Positions 1 through 6,723 of a stretch of DNA of 14,822 bases are shown here, one piece after another. The stretch comes from Alphaproteobacteria bacterium. Lineage in GTDB: Bacteria > Pseudomonadota > Alphaproteobacteria > Rhodobacterales > Rhodobacteraceae. The stretch spans positions 1-14,822 of the forward strand of contig RFIR01000255.1 of the NCBI GenBank assembly GCA_003695135.1, written 5' to 3'. The position numbers and the translations under genes were made by a program. The notes beneath the pieces were generated by a model. That model saw only the letters and a list, made by a program, of their open reading frames with translations, searched no databases and was not told where the DNA came from. How positions within the stretch are numbered: position 1 is the first letter of the stretch; each line of letters begins with the position of its first letter.

Positions 1-464
1 AACGCCCGGGTCTGGCTGGTTGAGGTTTGCAGAGGTTTCTACCAAACAGGTGAAAGTCAGGAACAGACTTCGCTGGCGCTGCCTGCCGCGATGCCTGAGC
101 GTCATGCCTTTCCGGTCCCCGGCCTCATGCCGCCCTTTCCTGATGGGCCCGGATGATCGCGATCGCCGGACCCTTTCCCGCGCCTCGACACCCCGGTTTC
201 GAAGGGTTCGGGCATTCTCGCCAGACAAGTCGGCCGAGGGGGCGGTTTGTATAACTCACCTCGGGCGCGTGCAGCGCGCAGGGCCTGTTCTGTCCTTCGG
301 CGCCTCTGTGTGCGGCTGTTCTGCACCCGCCGCCCGGGGAAATCGGCTTGGGCGCCCCGAGCCATGCCGGCGCCATTGCGGGTTGCGTCGCATGCATCTG
401 CCGGGGCGCCCGGGGCCGGAGCGCGACGCAAGGCGGCGGCACATCCGCCCCAGCCCGCCATCGC
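1..464. other. No recognisable gene
   Basis: This stretch downstream of nnrS holds open frames on both strands, but their products are Arg/Pro/Gly-rich with no domain, no plausible ribosome binding site and no typical codon pattern, so I read them as GC-driven shadows. No tRNA cloverleaf or tandem repeat was seen. TTTGTATAAC near 247-255 resembles a -10 element, but no -35 sits at a suitable distance. The start of the window may be intergenic DNA or the decayed end of a gene lying outside it. Confidence 0.5.
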
Positions 465-1685
465 CTAGCCCTTGCCGCCAGAGGGCCGTTTCGCCGCCGC
501 CTTCGGGCGGGTCAGGATCGGCCAGTAGATCGCCGCGAAGCCGCCCCATGCCAGAATCCAGGCGGTGGCCGAAAGATGCAGCGGCCAGGCCGCGCCCGGC
601 AGCGCCCCGGCCAGCAGCCGCGCGATCACCGAGACCAGCTGCAGGACATAGAGTGCCGCGATCGGCGCTGTGGCGTGCAGGGGCCGTCCGGCATGGCCAA
701 GGGCCGCGCGGGTCATCACCGCCATCGTCATCAGCCCGATGGCGCCGGCCATCCACAGATGTTGCGCCGCGGCCATGCCGAAGGTGCCGGGGGACAGGAT
801 CTCGGCGCCGAGCCCGAGCGCGCCGAGCGGCACGAAGAGATAGCCGGCATGCAGCACCGTCACCAGCGGCTCGGCGAAGGTCGCGATGCCGCGCCAGCGC
901 GCGAGCCGCAGCAGATGCAGCGCGCCGGCGATCAGGAGGGCCGCGCCGGTCACCGCATGATCGGGCGCCGCGACCCAGGCGATGAGCGCTGCGCTGAGGG
1001 CCAGGAGCGATCCCCTGTCGAACCGCTGCATCGGTGGCGCCGGCAGCCGCGCCGCGCCGCGCTGCACCAGCCAGTTGCGGGTGAAGGAGGGCACGATCCG
1101 CCCGCCGATCAGCCCGATCAGCATCACCGCCGCAGCGAGCGCGATGCCGAGCCCCGGGCCCTGCGCCGGCGCGCCGCCCGAAGCCGCCTGCAAGTGAAAG
1201 AGCGCATTGCCAAGGGTGAAGACCCCAAGCAGCCCCAGCACCGGCAGGTTGCGCCAGTTGCGCCCCGCCGCGATCTCGCGCGTGAGCACCGCCGCCAACA
1301 TCACCAGAAAGCCGAGATCCGTCGTCGCCACCACCAGCGCCGGCAGATATGCCGAGACGGCAACCGCCGCCCGGCCCGCAAGCCACAGCCCGGCCAGCGC
1401 GGCCAGCGGCCAGCCCGTGATCGGCAGCCGCCCGGTCCAGTTCGGCACTGCCGTCAGCAGGAAGCCTGCCATCACCGCGCCGAGATAGCCGAAGAGGAAC
1501 TCGTGGGCGTGCCATGCGACCGGGTCGAAGGCGGTGGGCGGTCCTGCCCACCCCGTCAGCATCGCGATCCAGAGAACCATCGCCACCGCGGCCCAGATCC
1601 CGGCCATCAGGAAGAACGGGCGGAACCCGAAGCTGAGGATCGCCGGGCCGTTCCAGGCGCGCATCCGTTCGGCCGATGTGGTCAT
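465..1685 (-). CDS. nnrS: NnrS family membrane protein (NO response)
   Basis: NnrS is a polytopic haem- and copper-binding inner-membrane protein that protects cells from nitrosative stress and is typically controlled by NO-responsive regulators; its exact chemistry is unsettled. The 406-residue product is almost entirely hydrophobic segments (about 10-12 helices). It has the family's N-terminal block (FGFRPFFLMAG near residue 20), then WHAHEFLFGY and GFLLTAVPNWTG, and later GRIVPSFTRNWL and a histidine-rich QHLWMAGAIGLMTMAVMTRA segment. The start is the ATG at 1685 with a GGAG upstream. An upstream in-frame Met at 1760 would add 25 residues of unlikely Pro/Gly-rich sequence. It is the last gene on the minus strand, separated from the dsrC-like gene by 173 nt, so it may have its own promoter there. 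Family call is firm; conditions of expression are inferred. Confidence 0.92.
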   Translation of the reverse strand: MTTSAERMRAWNGPAILSFGFRPFFLMAGIWAAVAMVLWIAMLTGWAGPPTAFDPVAWHAHEFLFGYLGAVMAGFLLTAVPNWTGRLPITGWPLAALAGLWLAGRAAVAVSAYLPALVVATTDLGFLVMLAAVLTREIAAGRNWRNLPVLGLLGVFTLGNALFHLQAASGGAPAQGPGLGIALAAAVMLIGLIGGRIVPSFTRNWLVQRGAARLPAPPMQRFDRGSLLALSAALIAWVAAPDHAVTGAALLIAGALHLLRLARWRGIATFAEPLVTVLHAGYLFVPLGALGLGAEILSPGTFGMAAAQHLWMAGAIGLMTMAVMTRAALGHAGRPLHATAPIAALYVLQLVSVIARLLAGALPGAAWPLHLSATAWILAWGGFAAIYWPILTRPKAAAKRPSGGKG

Positions 1686-1859
1686 GATGCCGGCTCCGCA
1701 TCCCGGATGGCGCGCGCCCGGGGGCTCGATCGCTTCCCCGAAACCGGCATGCCCCGGCAAGGATGCGACACATCGCTGTCAGGGGCGCGGACCATCGCTG
1801 ACCGCTCGAACCTCGATGCGCGTGGATCCTCGATATGCGGTCCAGTCAAGTCGATGCTC

Positions 1860-2225
1860 CTATCCCGTGCTCCAGGCGCGCGGCTGGCGCATGCCGGCCA
1901 TCTTGCAGGCCTGCTTCACATAGCCATAGGGAAACAGCTCGAACAGCAGCTGCTTGGCGCCGGCCTTGTCGACCCCGCACTCGCGGGCGAGGAAGGCAAG
2001 CACGAAGCGGGCATCTGCGGCGATACCGTGCTCTTCATGATAGTCGCGCATGAAACCGATCACCCGCCAGTGCAGATCCGAAAGGGTCAGGCCTTCCTGA
2101 TTGGCCACCCATTCGGCAAAGGCCTCGGACCATTGGTCGGGGTCGGTCAGATAGCCCGCTTCGTCCACGGTGACCGGGCCGTTCGGCAGATCGAGTTGCG
2201 AAATGATGTCCGGACGAGTCCGCAT
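1860..2225 (-). CDS. DsrC/TusE-like sulfur relay protein lacking the penultimate cysteine
   Basis: A 121-residue DsrC/TusE/RspA superfamily protein. DsrC proteins carry sulfur on C-terminal cysteines: CysA is the penultimate residue and CysB lies about ten residues before it. The fold is evident from the N-terminal GYLTDPDQWSEAFAEWVANQEGLTLSDLHW-type segment (residues 24-53; Trp32, Trp39 and Trp53 visible) and the C-terminal block ELFPYGYVKQACKMAGMRQP (96-115). Cys107 matches CysB. The tail ends RAWSTG, so CysA is absent. That is the reverse of TusE, which keeps only CysA, so neither tRNA thiolation nor dissimilatory sulfite reduction follows from homology. The start at 2225 has a strong GGAAGGAAGG Shine-Dalgarno. 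It begins 14 nt after the cyclo-ligase-like gene and belongs to that operon. The role is unknown; a redox or NO-sensing thiol is only a guess. Confidence 0.85.
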   Translation of the reverse strand: MRTRPDIISQLDLPNGPVTVDEAGYLTDPDQWSEAFAEWVANQEGLTLSDLHWRVIGFMRDYHEEHGIAADARFVLAFLARECGVDKAGAKQLLFELFPYGYVKQACKMAGMRQPRAWSTG

Positions 2226-2239
2226 GCGTGCCTTCCTTC

Positions 2240-2959
2240 CTATTCCCCGGACCCGCGGGTGGCCCTTTCGTGCAGGCCGGTTTCCGTGACGATCCGATCC
2301 AGGGGCACATCATGCGGCTGGGGGTAGATGGTCGCAAGCCGCGCGGCCTCGAACCCGACCCCGACCGTGAAGGGGCGCGGGTCGAGCGCCGCCAGCGTGC
2401 GGTCGAAATAGCCACCGCCATAGCCGAGCCGCCAGCCGGCGCCATCCTCGCCGAGTGCCCAGCCGACCAGCGGCGCTAGGGCGACCTGCGGCACCAGCCG
2501 CTCCGCCTCGGGCGGCGGCACGGGGATGTTCCAGTCGCCGCGGATCATCCGCGTCTCCGGCGTCCAGCGGCGGAAGGCGAGCGGCGCGGCCTTCACCTCC
2601 ACCACCGGCAGGGCGACGATGGCACCGGCCCCATGCCATTCGGCCATCAGCGGCCGCAGGTCAGGCTCACCCCTGATCGGCCAGTAGGCGGAGATCACCC
2701 GGCCTTCGAGCGTGTCGAACCGCGCCGCCAGCAGCCGCGAGAGATGCCCCGCCAGCGCCGCCGTGATTGCCGCGCGCTCCGCCACGCTCAGCGCCCGGCG
2801 TTCGGCCAGCAGCCTTTCGCGTGTCGCCGTCCGCCAGCGCGCCACGTCGCGGGCCTGCTGGGGGTCCACCGCCAGCGGGTCGAAATAGGCCGGGTCCAGC
2901 TCATGCGCCAGGCAGGGCGGCGAGGCGTAACCGCGCGGGGCGTCGTCAGACTCGTTCAT
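2240..2959 (-). CDS. 5-formyltetrahydrofolate cyclo-ligase family protein
   Basis: This belongs to the MTHFS family, which converts 5-formyl-THF to 5,10-methenyl-THF with ATP in the cytosol. The C-terminal signature GYGGGYFDR (about residues 179-187) and the blocks ISAYWPIRGEPDLRPLM, ALPVV and PHDVPLDRIVTE are typical. At 239 residues it is longer than the usual 180-200. The extra part is an N-terminal segment of about 40 residues (HELDPAYFDP region) before the Arg-rich helix that normally opens the family, which suggests a subfamily rather than the housekeeping enzyme. I start at ATG 2959 because CAGGAGG lies 5 nt upstream; an in-frame Met at 2977 lacks this. Its start overlaps the end of the nitronate monooxygenase gene by 14 nt, so translation is probably coupled. 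A folate enzyme in a nitrosative-stress operon is unexplained: it may repair folate or act on another substrate. Confidence 0.85.
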   Translation of the reverse strand: MNESDDAPRGYASPPCLAHELDPAYFDPLAVDPQQARDVARWRTATRERLLAERRALSVAERAAITAALAGHLSRLLAARFDTLEGRVISAYWPIRGEPDLRPLMAEWHGAGAIVALPVVEVKAAPLAFRRWTPETRMIRGDWNIPVPPPEAERLVPQVALAPLVGWALGEDGAGWRLGYGGGYFDRTLAALDPRPFTVGVGFEAARLATIYPQPHDVPLDRIVTETGLHERATRGSGE

Positions 2960-3974
2960 TGCGGCCTCCTGTCTCAAGCCGCGCCAGCGCCGCCTCGGCC
3001 CCGGCCATGATCGTGGCGATGCGCTCGGCCGCTGTGGGCAGGTCGTCGATCAGCGTGGTGCTGTGGCCGGCGAAGGCGGGCATGGCGTCGAGATCGCCCG
3101 TGGTGGTGCGCAGCGGCGAATCGGTGCTGTAGCGCAGGATCGGGCGGCCGTCATCCTCGGCGATCACCTCGGGTGGCAGGACTTCGGGGTGATGGCCGAA
3201 GAGCGTGCCCCCGATGGCATCGGTCAGCGCGTTTCCGATCACCCGCACCGGCGCGCCGGGCGGCCAGTTGAGCGAGAAGAGATCGGTCAGCACCGTGTCC
3301 TCGGCGCGCGCCTCCAGCACCTTGCGCTTGTGATGGTCATGGGCGAAGGATTCGCGCGTGGCCAGGAACGCCGTGCCGCAATGGATGCCCTCAGCCCCGA
3401 GCGCCAGCGCCGCCACCAGCCCCGCACCGCTGGCAAAGCCGCCCGAGGCCACGACCGGCAGCGCGCAAGCCCGCGCCAGCTGCTCGACCAGCACCAGCGC
3501 GCTCGTTTGCCCGTGAACGTGGCCGCCGGCCTCGATGCCCTGCGCGATCAGAACATCTGCGCCGGCTGCCTCGGCCGCCTGCGCGGCCTTGAGCGTGCCG
3601 ACCTGATGCAGCACGAGGCAGCCCGCCTCCCTGGCCCGCGCCACCGCCTCGGGCACCACGTCCCAGAAGAAGCACATTGCCGGCACCTGGGCCGCGAGGC
3701 ACACGTCAAGCTCGGCTGCCAGCAGCGCCGGATCGGTCGCCGCCGGGATCAGGTTGACGGCAAAGGACCGGTCGGTGCGGGCGCGCACGGCCTCGATCTC
3801 GCGCGCGATCTGCTCTGGCGGCTCGCGCACCATGCCCAGCATCCCGAAGCCCCCCGCCTCGGCCACCGCCGCGGCAAGTTCCGCCCGCGCCACGCCCCCC
3901 ATGCCGGCCTGCAGGATCGGCACCTCGCAGCCGAGCAGGTCGCAAAGCGGGGTTCGCAGCCGGTGCCGGCTCAT
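2946..3974 (-). CDS. Nitronate monooxygenase (NMO / 2-nitropropane dioxygenase family)
   Basis: NMO enzymes are FMN-dependent TIM-barrel proteins that oxidise alkyl nitronates to carbonyl compounds and nitrite. The 342-residue product shows the N-terminal PILQAGMGGVA strand and loop (19-29), the family signature QGIEAGGHVHG with His152 at the position of the catalytic histidine, and the FMN-phosphate region ASGGFASGAGLVAALALGAEGIHCGTAF. FabK-type enoyl-ACP reductases share this fold, but the EAGGH motif and length favour NMO. I choose the ATG at 3974: its ATGA overlaps the stop of the DUF488 gene and GAGGAG lies 8 nt upstream. A GTG at 3983 would add three residues without a well-placed Shine-Dalgarno. 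The gene sits inside a translationally coupled run of minus-strand genes, consistent with detoxifying nitro compounds formed under nitrosative stress. Physiological substrate unknown. Confidence 0.88.
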   Translation of the reverse strand: MSRHRLRTPLCDLLGCEVPILQAGMGGVARAELAAAVAEAGGFGMLGMVREPPEQIAREIEAVRARTDRSFAVNLIPAATDPALLAAELDVCLAAQVPAMCFFWDVVPEAVARAREAGCLVLHQVGTLKAAQAAEAAGADVLIAQGIEAGGHVHGQTSALVLVEQLARACALPVVASGGFASGAGLVAALALGAEGIHCGTAFLATRESFAHDHHKRKVLEARAEDTVLTDLFSLNWPPGAPVRVIGNALTDAIGGTLFGHHPEVLPPEVIAEDDGRPILRYSTDSPLRTTTGDLDAMPAFAGHSTTLIDDLPTAAERIATIMAGAEAALARLETGGRNERV

Positions 3975-4363
3975 TTCGCGCACTCCTCTTCCGCCAGCCG
4001 CTCGGCAAGCCAGTCGCGCAGCACCACAGCATTGTTGTGCGCCTCGTCGCGGGCGGCAAAGATCAGCGTCACCGGCCCCTCGCGGCAGAGCGCCAGCAGA
4101 TCTTCCACCGCCTCCGGGTTGGCTGCAAGCTCCTCGCGGTAGCGCCGGGCGAAGTCTTCCCAGCGTCCGGGGTCATGGCCGAACCAGCGGCGCAGCGCGT
4201 CGCTCGGCGCCGCGTCCCTCGCCCAGAGATCGAGTGCCAGATCGGCCTTCGCGATGCCCCGCGGCCAGAGCCGGTCGACCAGCACCCGCGCGCCCTCGCT
4301 CGGCGCCCCGTCGCGCAGGGCTTGGGCGCGGGAAAGGCGGATGCGGTGGCGCGGCGCGCTCAC
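3971..4363 (-). CDS. DUF488 (YeaO-like) family protein
   Basis: A 130-residue DUF488 protein, related to E. coli YeaO. The family hallmarks are present: RVLVDRLWPRGIAK near residues 26-39, then WARDAAPSDALRRWFGHDP and RWEDFARRYREEL, and a C-terminal VTLIFAARDEAHNNAVVLRDWL block. No biochemical function is established for the family; it recurs beside hemerythrin-like, globin and heavy-metal or NO stress genes, which fits here. The start is a GTG at 4363 with no good Shine-Dalgarno at the usual spacing and no internal Met, so the true start could be slightly further upstream. It lies 57 nt downstream of the hemerythrin gene and overlaps nitronate monooxygenase by four bases (ATGA). Function unknown. 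Confidence 0.85.
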   Translation of the reverse strand: MSAPRHRIRLSRAQALRDGAPSEGARVLVDRLWPRGIAKADLALDLWARDAAPSDALRRWFGHDPGRWEDFARRYREELAANPEAVEDLLALCREGPVTLIFAARDEAHNNAVVLRDWLAERLAEEECAK

Positions 4364-4420
4364 CTCTTGCCGTCCGCCTCGGCGGCGGCGCGCTTCGCCG
4401 TGGCCCCGGGCGGGCGCCTC

Positions 4421-4906
4421 TCAGCCATGGCGCGCGGCCTGCTCGAAGGGCGGGAACAGCACCTCGTTCTCCAGCGGGATATGCTCCTCGAGATCGGCGA
4501 TGAATTCGGCCAGGCCCTGGTAAAGCGCCGTCCAGGTCCGGCAGGCGCCATCGGGCAGGGACAGGTTGGCGGTCAGGCGGCGGATCTCGGCGATCTCGGC
4601 GTCGTGCTCGTCATGGTCGGCGCGCATCACCGCGATCGGGTTCTCGATGCCGGGCATGCCGCCGCGGCGGATGGCGGGAAAGAGGATCAGCTCCTCCTTC
4701 TTCATGTGCACCTCCATCGCGCCGATCATCCGGCGCAACAGGTCGGCCAGACCGGCGGGTGCGCGGCCGTCGCCGCGGTGCACGGCCTCGACCTTTTCGG
4801 CCAGTTCGGCCAGCCGCGGCAGCTGTTCGCGGTGGCGGGCGTGATAGCGGGTCTCGATGTGGCGGACCAGTCCGGCGGGGTCGCCGGTCGGGGCGGTGTC
4901 GGTCAT
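4421..4906 (-). CDS. RIC/YtfE-type hemerythrin-like di-iron protein (ScdA_N domain absent)
   Basis: This is the C-terminal hemerythrin domain of the RIC family (YtfE/ScdA/DnrN), whose members counter iron-sulfur damage by NO and peroxide. All expected di-iron ligands can be placed: His22 (RYHARHREQLP), His43 (VEAVH), His67 and Glu71 (VHMKKEE), His98 (ADHDEH), and His142 with Glu146 (EHIPLEN). The PIAVMRADHDEH and GACRTWTALYQGL blocks are also typical. At 161 residues it lacks the N-terminal DUF542/ScdA_N domain of about 60 residues, with its cysteine pair, found in full-length RICs of about 220. The ATG at 4906 has GGAGAGGAG just upstream and no coding room for that domain, since the globin gene ends 12 nt before it. 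Second gene of the presumed NsrR-controlled operon. Confidence 0.92.
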   Translation of the reverse strand: MTDTAPTGDPAGLVRHIETRYHARHREQLPRLAELAEKVEAVHRGDGRAPAGLADLLRRMIGAMEVHMKKEELILFPAIRRGGMPGIENPIAVMRADHDEHDAEIAEIRRLTANLSLPDGACRTWTALYQGLAEFIADLEEHIPLENEVLFPPFEQAARHG

Positions 4907-4918
4907 GGCTCCTCTCCT

Positions 4919-5377
4919 TCAGCGCAGGGCGGGGACGGCATCCGCGGCGGCCTGCGCGTTCTGCACGGCCATGTGCAGCGAGCGCGCGATGCGCTCGGCG
5001 GCGGTGATGACATGGGCTGCGCCCCGGGCCGGGCAGACCTCGCGCGCGGTCTGGCGAAAAAGCGCCAGCCAGCGGTCGAAATGGTCCCGGCTCACCGGCA
5101 GGGTCGCATGCATGGGCACCGGCGCGCCGTGATAGCGCCCGGTCATCAGCGTCACCGAGGACCAGAAGGCGACCATCTTCTCCAGATGCGGCCCCCAGTC
5201 GGCGATGCGCGCGGCGAAGATCGGGCCGAGCGTGTCATCGGCGCGCACCCGGTCGTAGAAGCGGTGCACCAGCTCGCGCAGCATCGCCTCGTCCAGCCCG
5301 GTCTCGGCCATCAGCCGCGCGGTCATCCCGGGCCGGGCCGAGGCGATCCGTGGCGCGCTGTCATCGGTTCGGTTCAC
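4919..5377 (-). CDS. Group III truncated haemoglobin
   Basis: A 2-on-2 globin of the trHb3 class, comparable to Campylobacter Ctb, implicated in moderating NO and nitrosative stress. By comparison with the C. jejuni protein I place B10 Tyr41 (HRFYDRVRADDTLGPIF), E7 His64 (WGPHLEKM), proximal F8 His90 (VPMHATLP) and G8 Trp103 (HFDRWLALF). These are the class III haem-pocket residues, so it should bind haem. The open frame starts at GTG 5377 (152 residues). An in-frame ATG at residue 18 would give a more standard length, so the start is uncertain. It is the first gene of the minus-strand operon and its start lies about 52 nt from the palindromic operator at 5430-5454, so it should be controlled from there. 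Confidence 0.92.
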   Translation of the reverse strand: MNRTDDSAPRIASARPGMTARLMAETGLDEAMLRELVHRFYDRVRADDTLGPIFAARIADWGPHLEKMVAFWSSVTLMTGRYHGAPVPMHATLPVSRDHFDRWLALFRQTAREVCPARGAAHVITAAERIARSLHMAVQNAQAAADAVPALR

Positions 5378-5429
5378 GGTCCTGGTCCGCCTTGTCCGGT
5401 TTCGCCTTTACCGGGCAGAGTAGACCTGC

Positions 5430-5454
5430 TAATGGGTATTGTAAATACCGATTA
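5430..5454. promoter_or_regulatory. Palindromic operator, probable NsrR-type Rrf2 site
   Basis: The 25-bp sequence is TAATgGGTATTgtaAATACCgATTA: two 11-nt arms with ten matched base pairs (one G-G mismatch) around a 3-nt centre. It stands out as AT-rich in a GC-rich region and lies between the divergent globin operon and the Rrf2 gene. The same core recurs at 13568-13584 beside the second Rrf2 gene. On the minus strand TACAAT (5443-5438) could be a -10 element of the globin operon, which would put the operator on the promoter. The palindrome is seen directly; binding by the neighbouring regulator is inferred. Confidence 0.8.
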
Positions 5455-5472
5455 ATGGGGGCTTCGGCGGCA

Positions 5473-5886
5473 ATGCGCCTCACCTCGTTCACCGATTACG
5501 GGCTGCGGATGCTGATGCGGATGGCCAGCGCCCCGGACCGGGCGTTTTCGAGCGCCGAGCTGGCCGAGGAATTCGGCCTCTCGCGCAACCACCTGGCCAA
5601 GATCATGCAGCGGCTTTCGCGGGCGGGCTATGTCAGGACGCGCCGCGGCGGCGGCGGGGGGGCGATGCTGGCCCGGCCGGTCGGGGACATCCGCCTGGGC
5701 AGGCTGGTGGCGGTACTGGAAAAGGGCCAGCCCCTGGTCGAATGCTTTGCCACCGGGGGCGATTGCTCGATCGACGGCTGCTGCCGGCTGAAGGCGCGGC
5801 TGCGCGCGGCCGAGGCGGCTTTCCTCGCCGACCTCGACCGCTCGACGCTGGCCGACATTGCCCTGACCCCGCTTGCGACCCCCTGA
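5473..5886 (+). CDS. Rrf2 family regulator, NsrR-like (first copy)
   Basis: A 137-residue Rrf2 winged-helix regulator that opens with the diagnostic MRLTSFTDYGLRMLM. The HTH follows (SSAELAEEFGLSRNHLAKIMQRLSRAGYV, residues 27-54), then the glycine-rich wing. The cluster-binding segment VECFATGGDCSIDGCC supplies Cys91, Cys98, Cys103 and Cys104. E. coli NsrR uses Cys91, Cys96 and Cys102, so an NO-sensitive Fe-S cluster is expected and an NsrR identity is more likely than IscR. The start at 5473 is chosen from family alignment; an in-frame ATG at 5455 would add six residues and run into the operator. HTHP follows 31 nt downstream. Together they face the globin operon across the palindrome, implying autoregulation plus repression of both directions until NO arrives. 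Confidence 0.9.
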   Translation: MRLTSFTDYGLRMLMRMASAPDRAFSSAELAEEFGLSRNHLAKIMQRLSRAGYVRTRRGGGGGAMLARPVGDIRLGRLVAVLEKGQPLVECFATGGDCSIDGCCRLKARLRAAEAAFLADLDRSTLADIALTPLATP

Positions 5887-5917
5887 ACGAACAGGCATCC
5901 ACGGAAAGGAACACCCG

Positions 5918-6151
5918 ATGACCGACTGGCTTCCCACCCTGAAGACCGCTACGCCGCAGGAAGGCTACGATCTGGCCGTGAAGCTTGCCCGGGTGGCGGT
6001 GAAGCTGACCCAGCCCGATGCGGAGGTGCGCGACAAGCTGCGCCCCGAATATGCCGAGGATGCGGAATCGCTGATCGCCGTCAGCCAGGTGGTGGCGACC
6101 CATTTCGCCACCGTTGCCGCCGCCAACGGCTACTGGCGCGACCGGCAATAG
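5918..6151 (+). CDS. Hexameric tyrosine-coordinated haem protein (HTHP)
   Basis: A 77-residue protein that I recognise as HTHP, described from a marine roseobacter (Silicibacter pomeroyi) as a hexamer holding one haem per subunit through a tyrosinate ligand, with peroxidase and catalase activity in vitro. The near-diagnostic blocks are WLPTLKTATPQEGYDLAVKL (4-23), KLTQPDAEVRD and a helix rich in small residues SQVVATHFATVAAANGYW. A tyrosine sits at residue 45 (RPEYAEDA), the position I recall for the haem ligand; Arg25 and His62 are further pocket candidates. There is no signal peptide, so it is cytosolic. The start at ATG 5918 has AAAGGA upstream. Its place directly behind the NsrR-like gene makes an NO- or peroxide-linked role likely; the in vivo function is unknown to me. 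Confidence 0.88.
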   Translation: MTDWLPTLKTATPQEGYDLAVKLARVAVKLTQPDAEVRDKLRPEYAEDAESLIAVSQVVATHFATVAAANGYWRDRQ

Positions 6152-6156
6152 CAGGA

Positions 6157-6200
6157 CGGCGCCGCGCCCGGCCGGGGCGAACCGCTCCTCCCGGCGCCGG
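6157..6200. terminator. Possible bidirectional terminator between convergent genes
   Basis: The 56-nt gap between HTHP (plus) and the exported protein (minus) contains two copies of the palindrome CGGCGCCG (6157-6164 and 6193-6200), which can pair with each other. A smaller hairpin, CGCCC-GGCCG-GGGCG (6165-6179), lies inside. No T-run is present, so this is a structure-only candidate in a convergent position. Confidence 0.3.
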
Positions 6201-6207
6201 CAGGGCC

Positions 6208-6570
6208 CTACCAGCCTGCCTCTTCGGCGGAGGTTGCGCATTTGATGCGGACCGCGAACTTGCCCTTGACCCGGTCCTCGCCGGACAGGTTCCGCCACCT
6301 GACCCGCCAGGTCTTCTCGTTGATGGCCAGGTTCATGGTCATCGCGACGGCGTTGTCTTCCGGCTCTGCCTTCGGGATCCCGCCGCCGCCGGCCACGACC
6401 CAGGGGGCATCTTCGGGGCAGACCGCCTCGACATTGCAGATGCCGCCGGGCTCAAGATCGCATGCCATCGCGATGGGCTTCTGCCATTTGGCCTCGGCGA
6501 CGGCCGTGGTGGCCGAAAGTCCCAGGACCACAAGCCCGGTCGCTGCCGCGAATATGCGAGTTGACGACAT
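6208..6570 (-). CDS. Small exported protein of unknown function
   Basis: The 120-residue product starts with a clear Sec signal peptide: positive MSSTR, hydrophobic core of about 15 residues, likely cleavage after AVAEA near residue 27. A strong GGGAGG lies 6 nt before the ATG at 6570. The mature part of about 93 residues has four cysteines, at CDLEPGGICNVEAVC and RIKCATS, suggesting two disulfides in the periplasm. It also has a central GGGGIPKAEPEDNAVAMTMN stretch and a WRVRWRNLSGEDRVKGKF segment that reads like a small beta fold. I recognise no family. It is transcribed away from hao across a shared intergenic region of about 500 nt, so it may belong to the same response. An interaction with periplasmic HaoA is possible but has no direct support. 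Confidence 0.75.
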   Translation of the reverse strand: MSSTRIFAAATGLVVLGLSATTAVAEAKWQKPIAMACDLEPGGICNVEAVCPEDAPWVVAGGGGIPKAEPEDNAVAMTMNLAINEKTWRVRWRNLSGEDRVKGKFAVRIKCATSAEEAGW

Positions 6571-6723
6571 TTCATCCTCCCTTGTTCTGCTCTGAGCCGC
6601 GCGAGTGTAGGAAGGCCACTCAAGTATACAAAAGGCCTCATCGCGAATAACGGAATCGTGAAGACGACCTCTGCCGGACCCCGCGCGGTGCGGAAACGGC
6701 GACCTTCTTCATGAAACCGTGAT

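Noticed and set aside
256..2327. Long overlapping frames opposite and within nnrS and the dsrC-like gene (up to 659 codons)
   Set aside because: Products are Arg/Pro/His-rich without domains, while the NnrS and DsrC frames show clear family motifs on the minus strand.
4360..4428. A 22-residue Arg/Ala-rich frame between the hemerythrin and DUF488 genes
   Set aside because: It is the tail of a frame that overlaps the hemerythrin gene and has no ribosome binding site or recognisable content.
6622..6631. AGTATAC as a third Rrf2 operator or as the promoter of the exported protein
   Set aside because: It lacks the GGTATT-N3-AATACC core, and although TATACT reads as a -10 on the minus strand, no -35 lies at the right distance.
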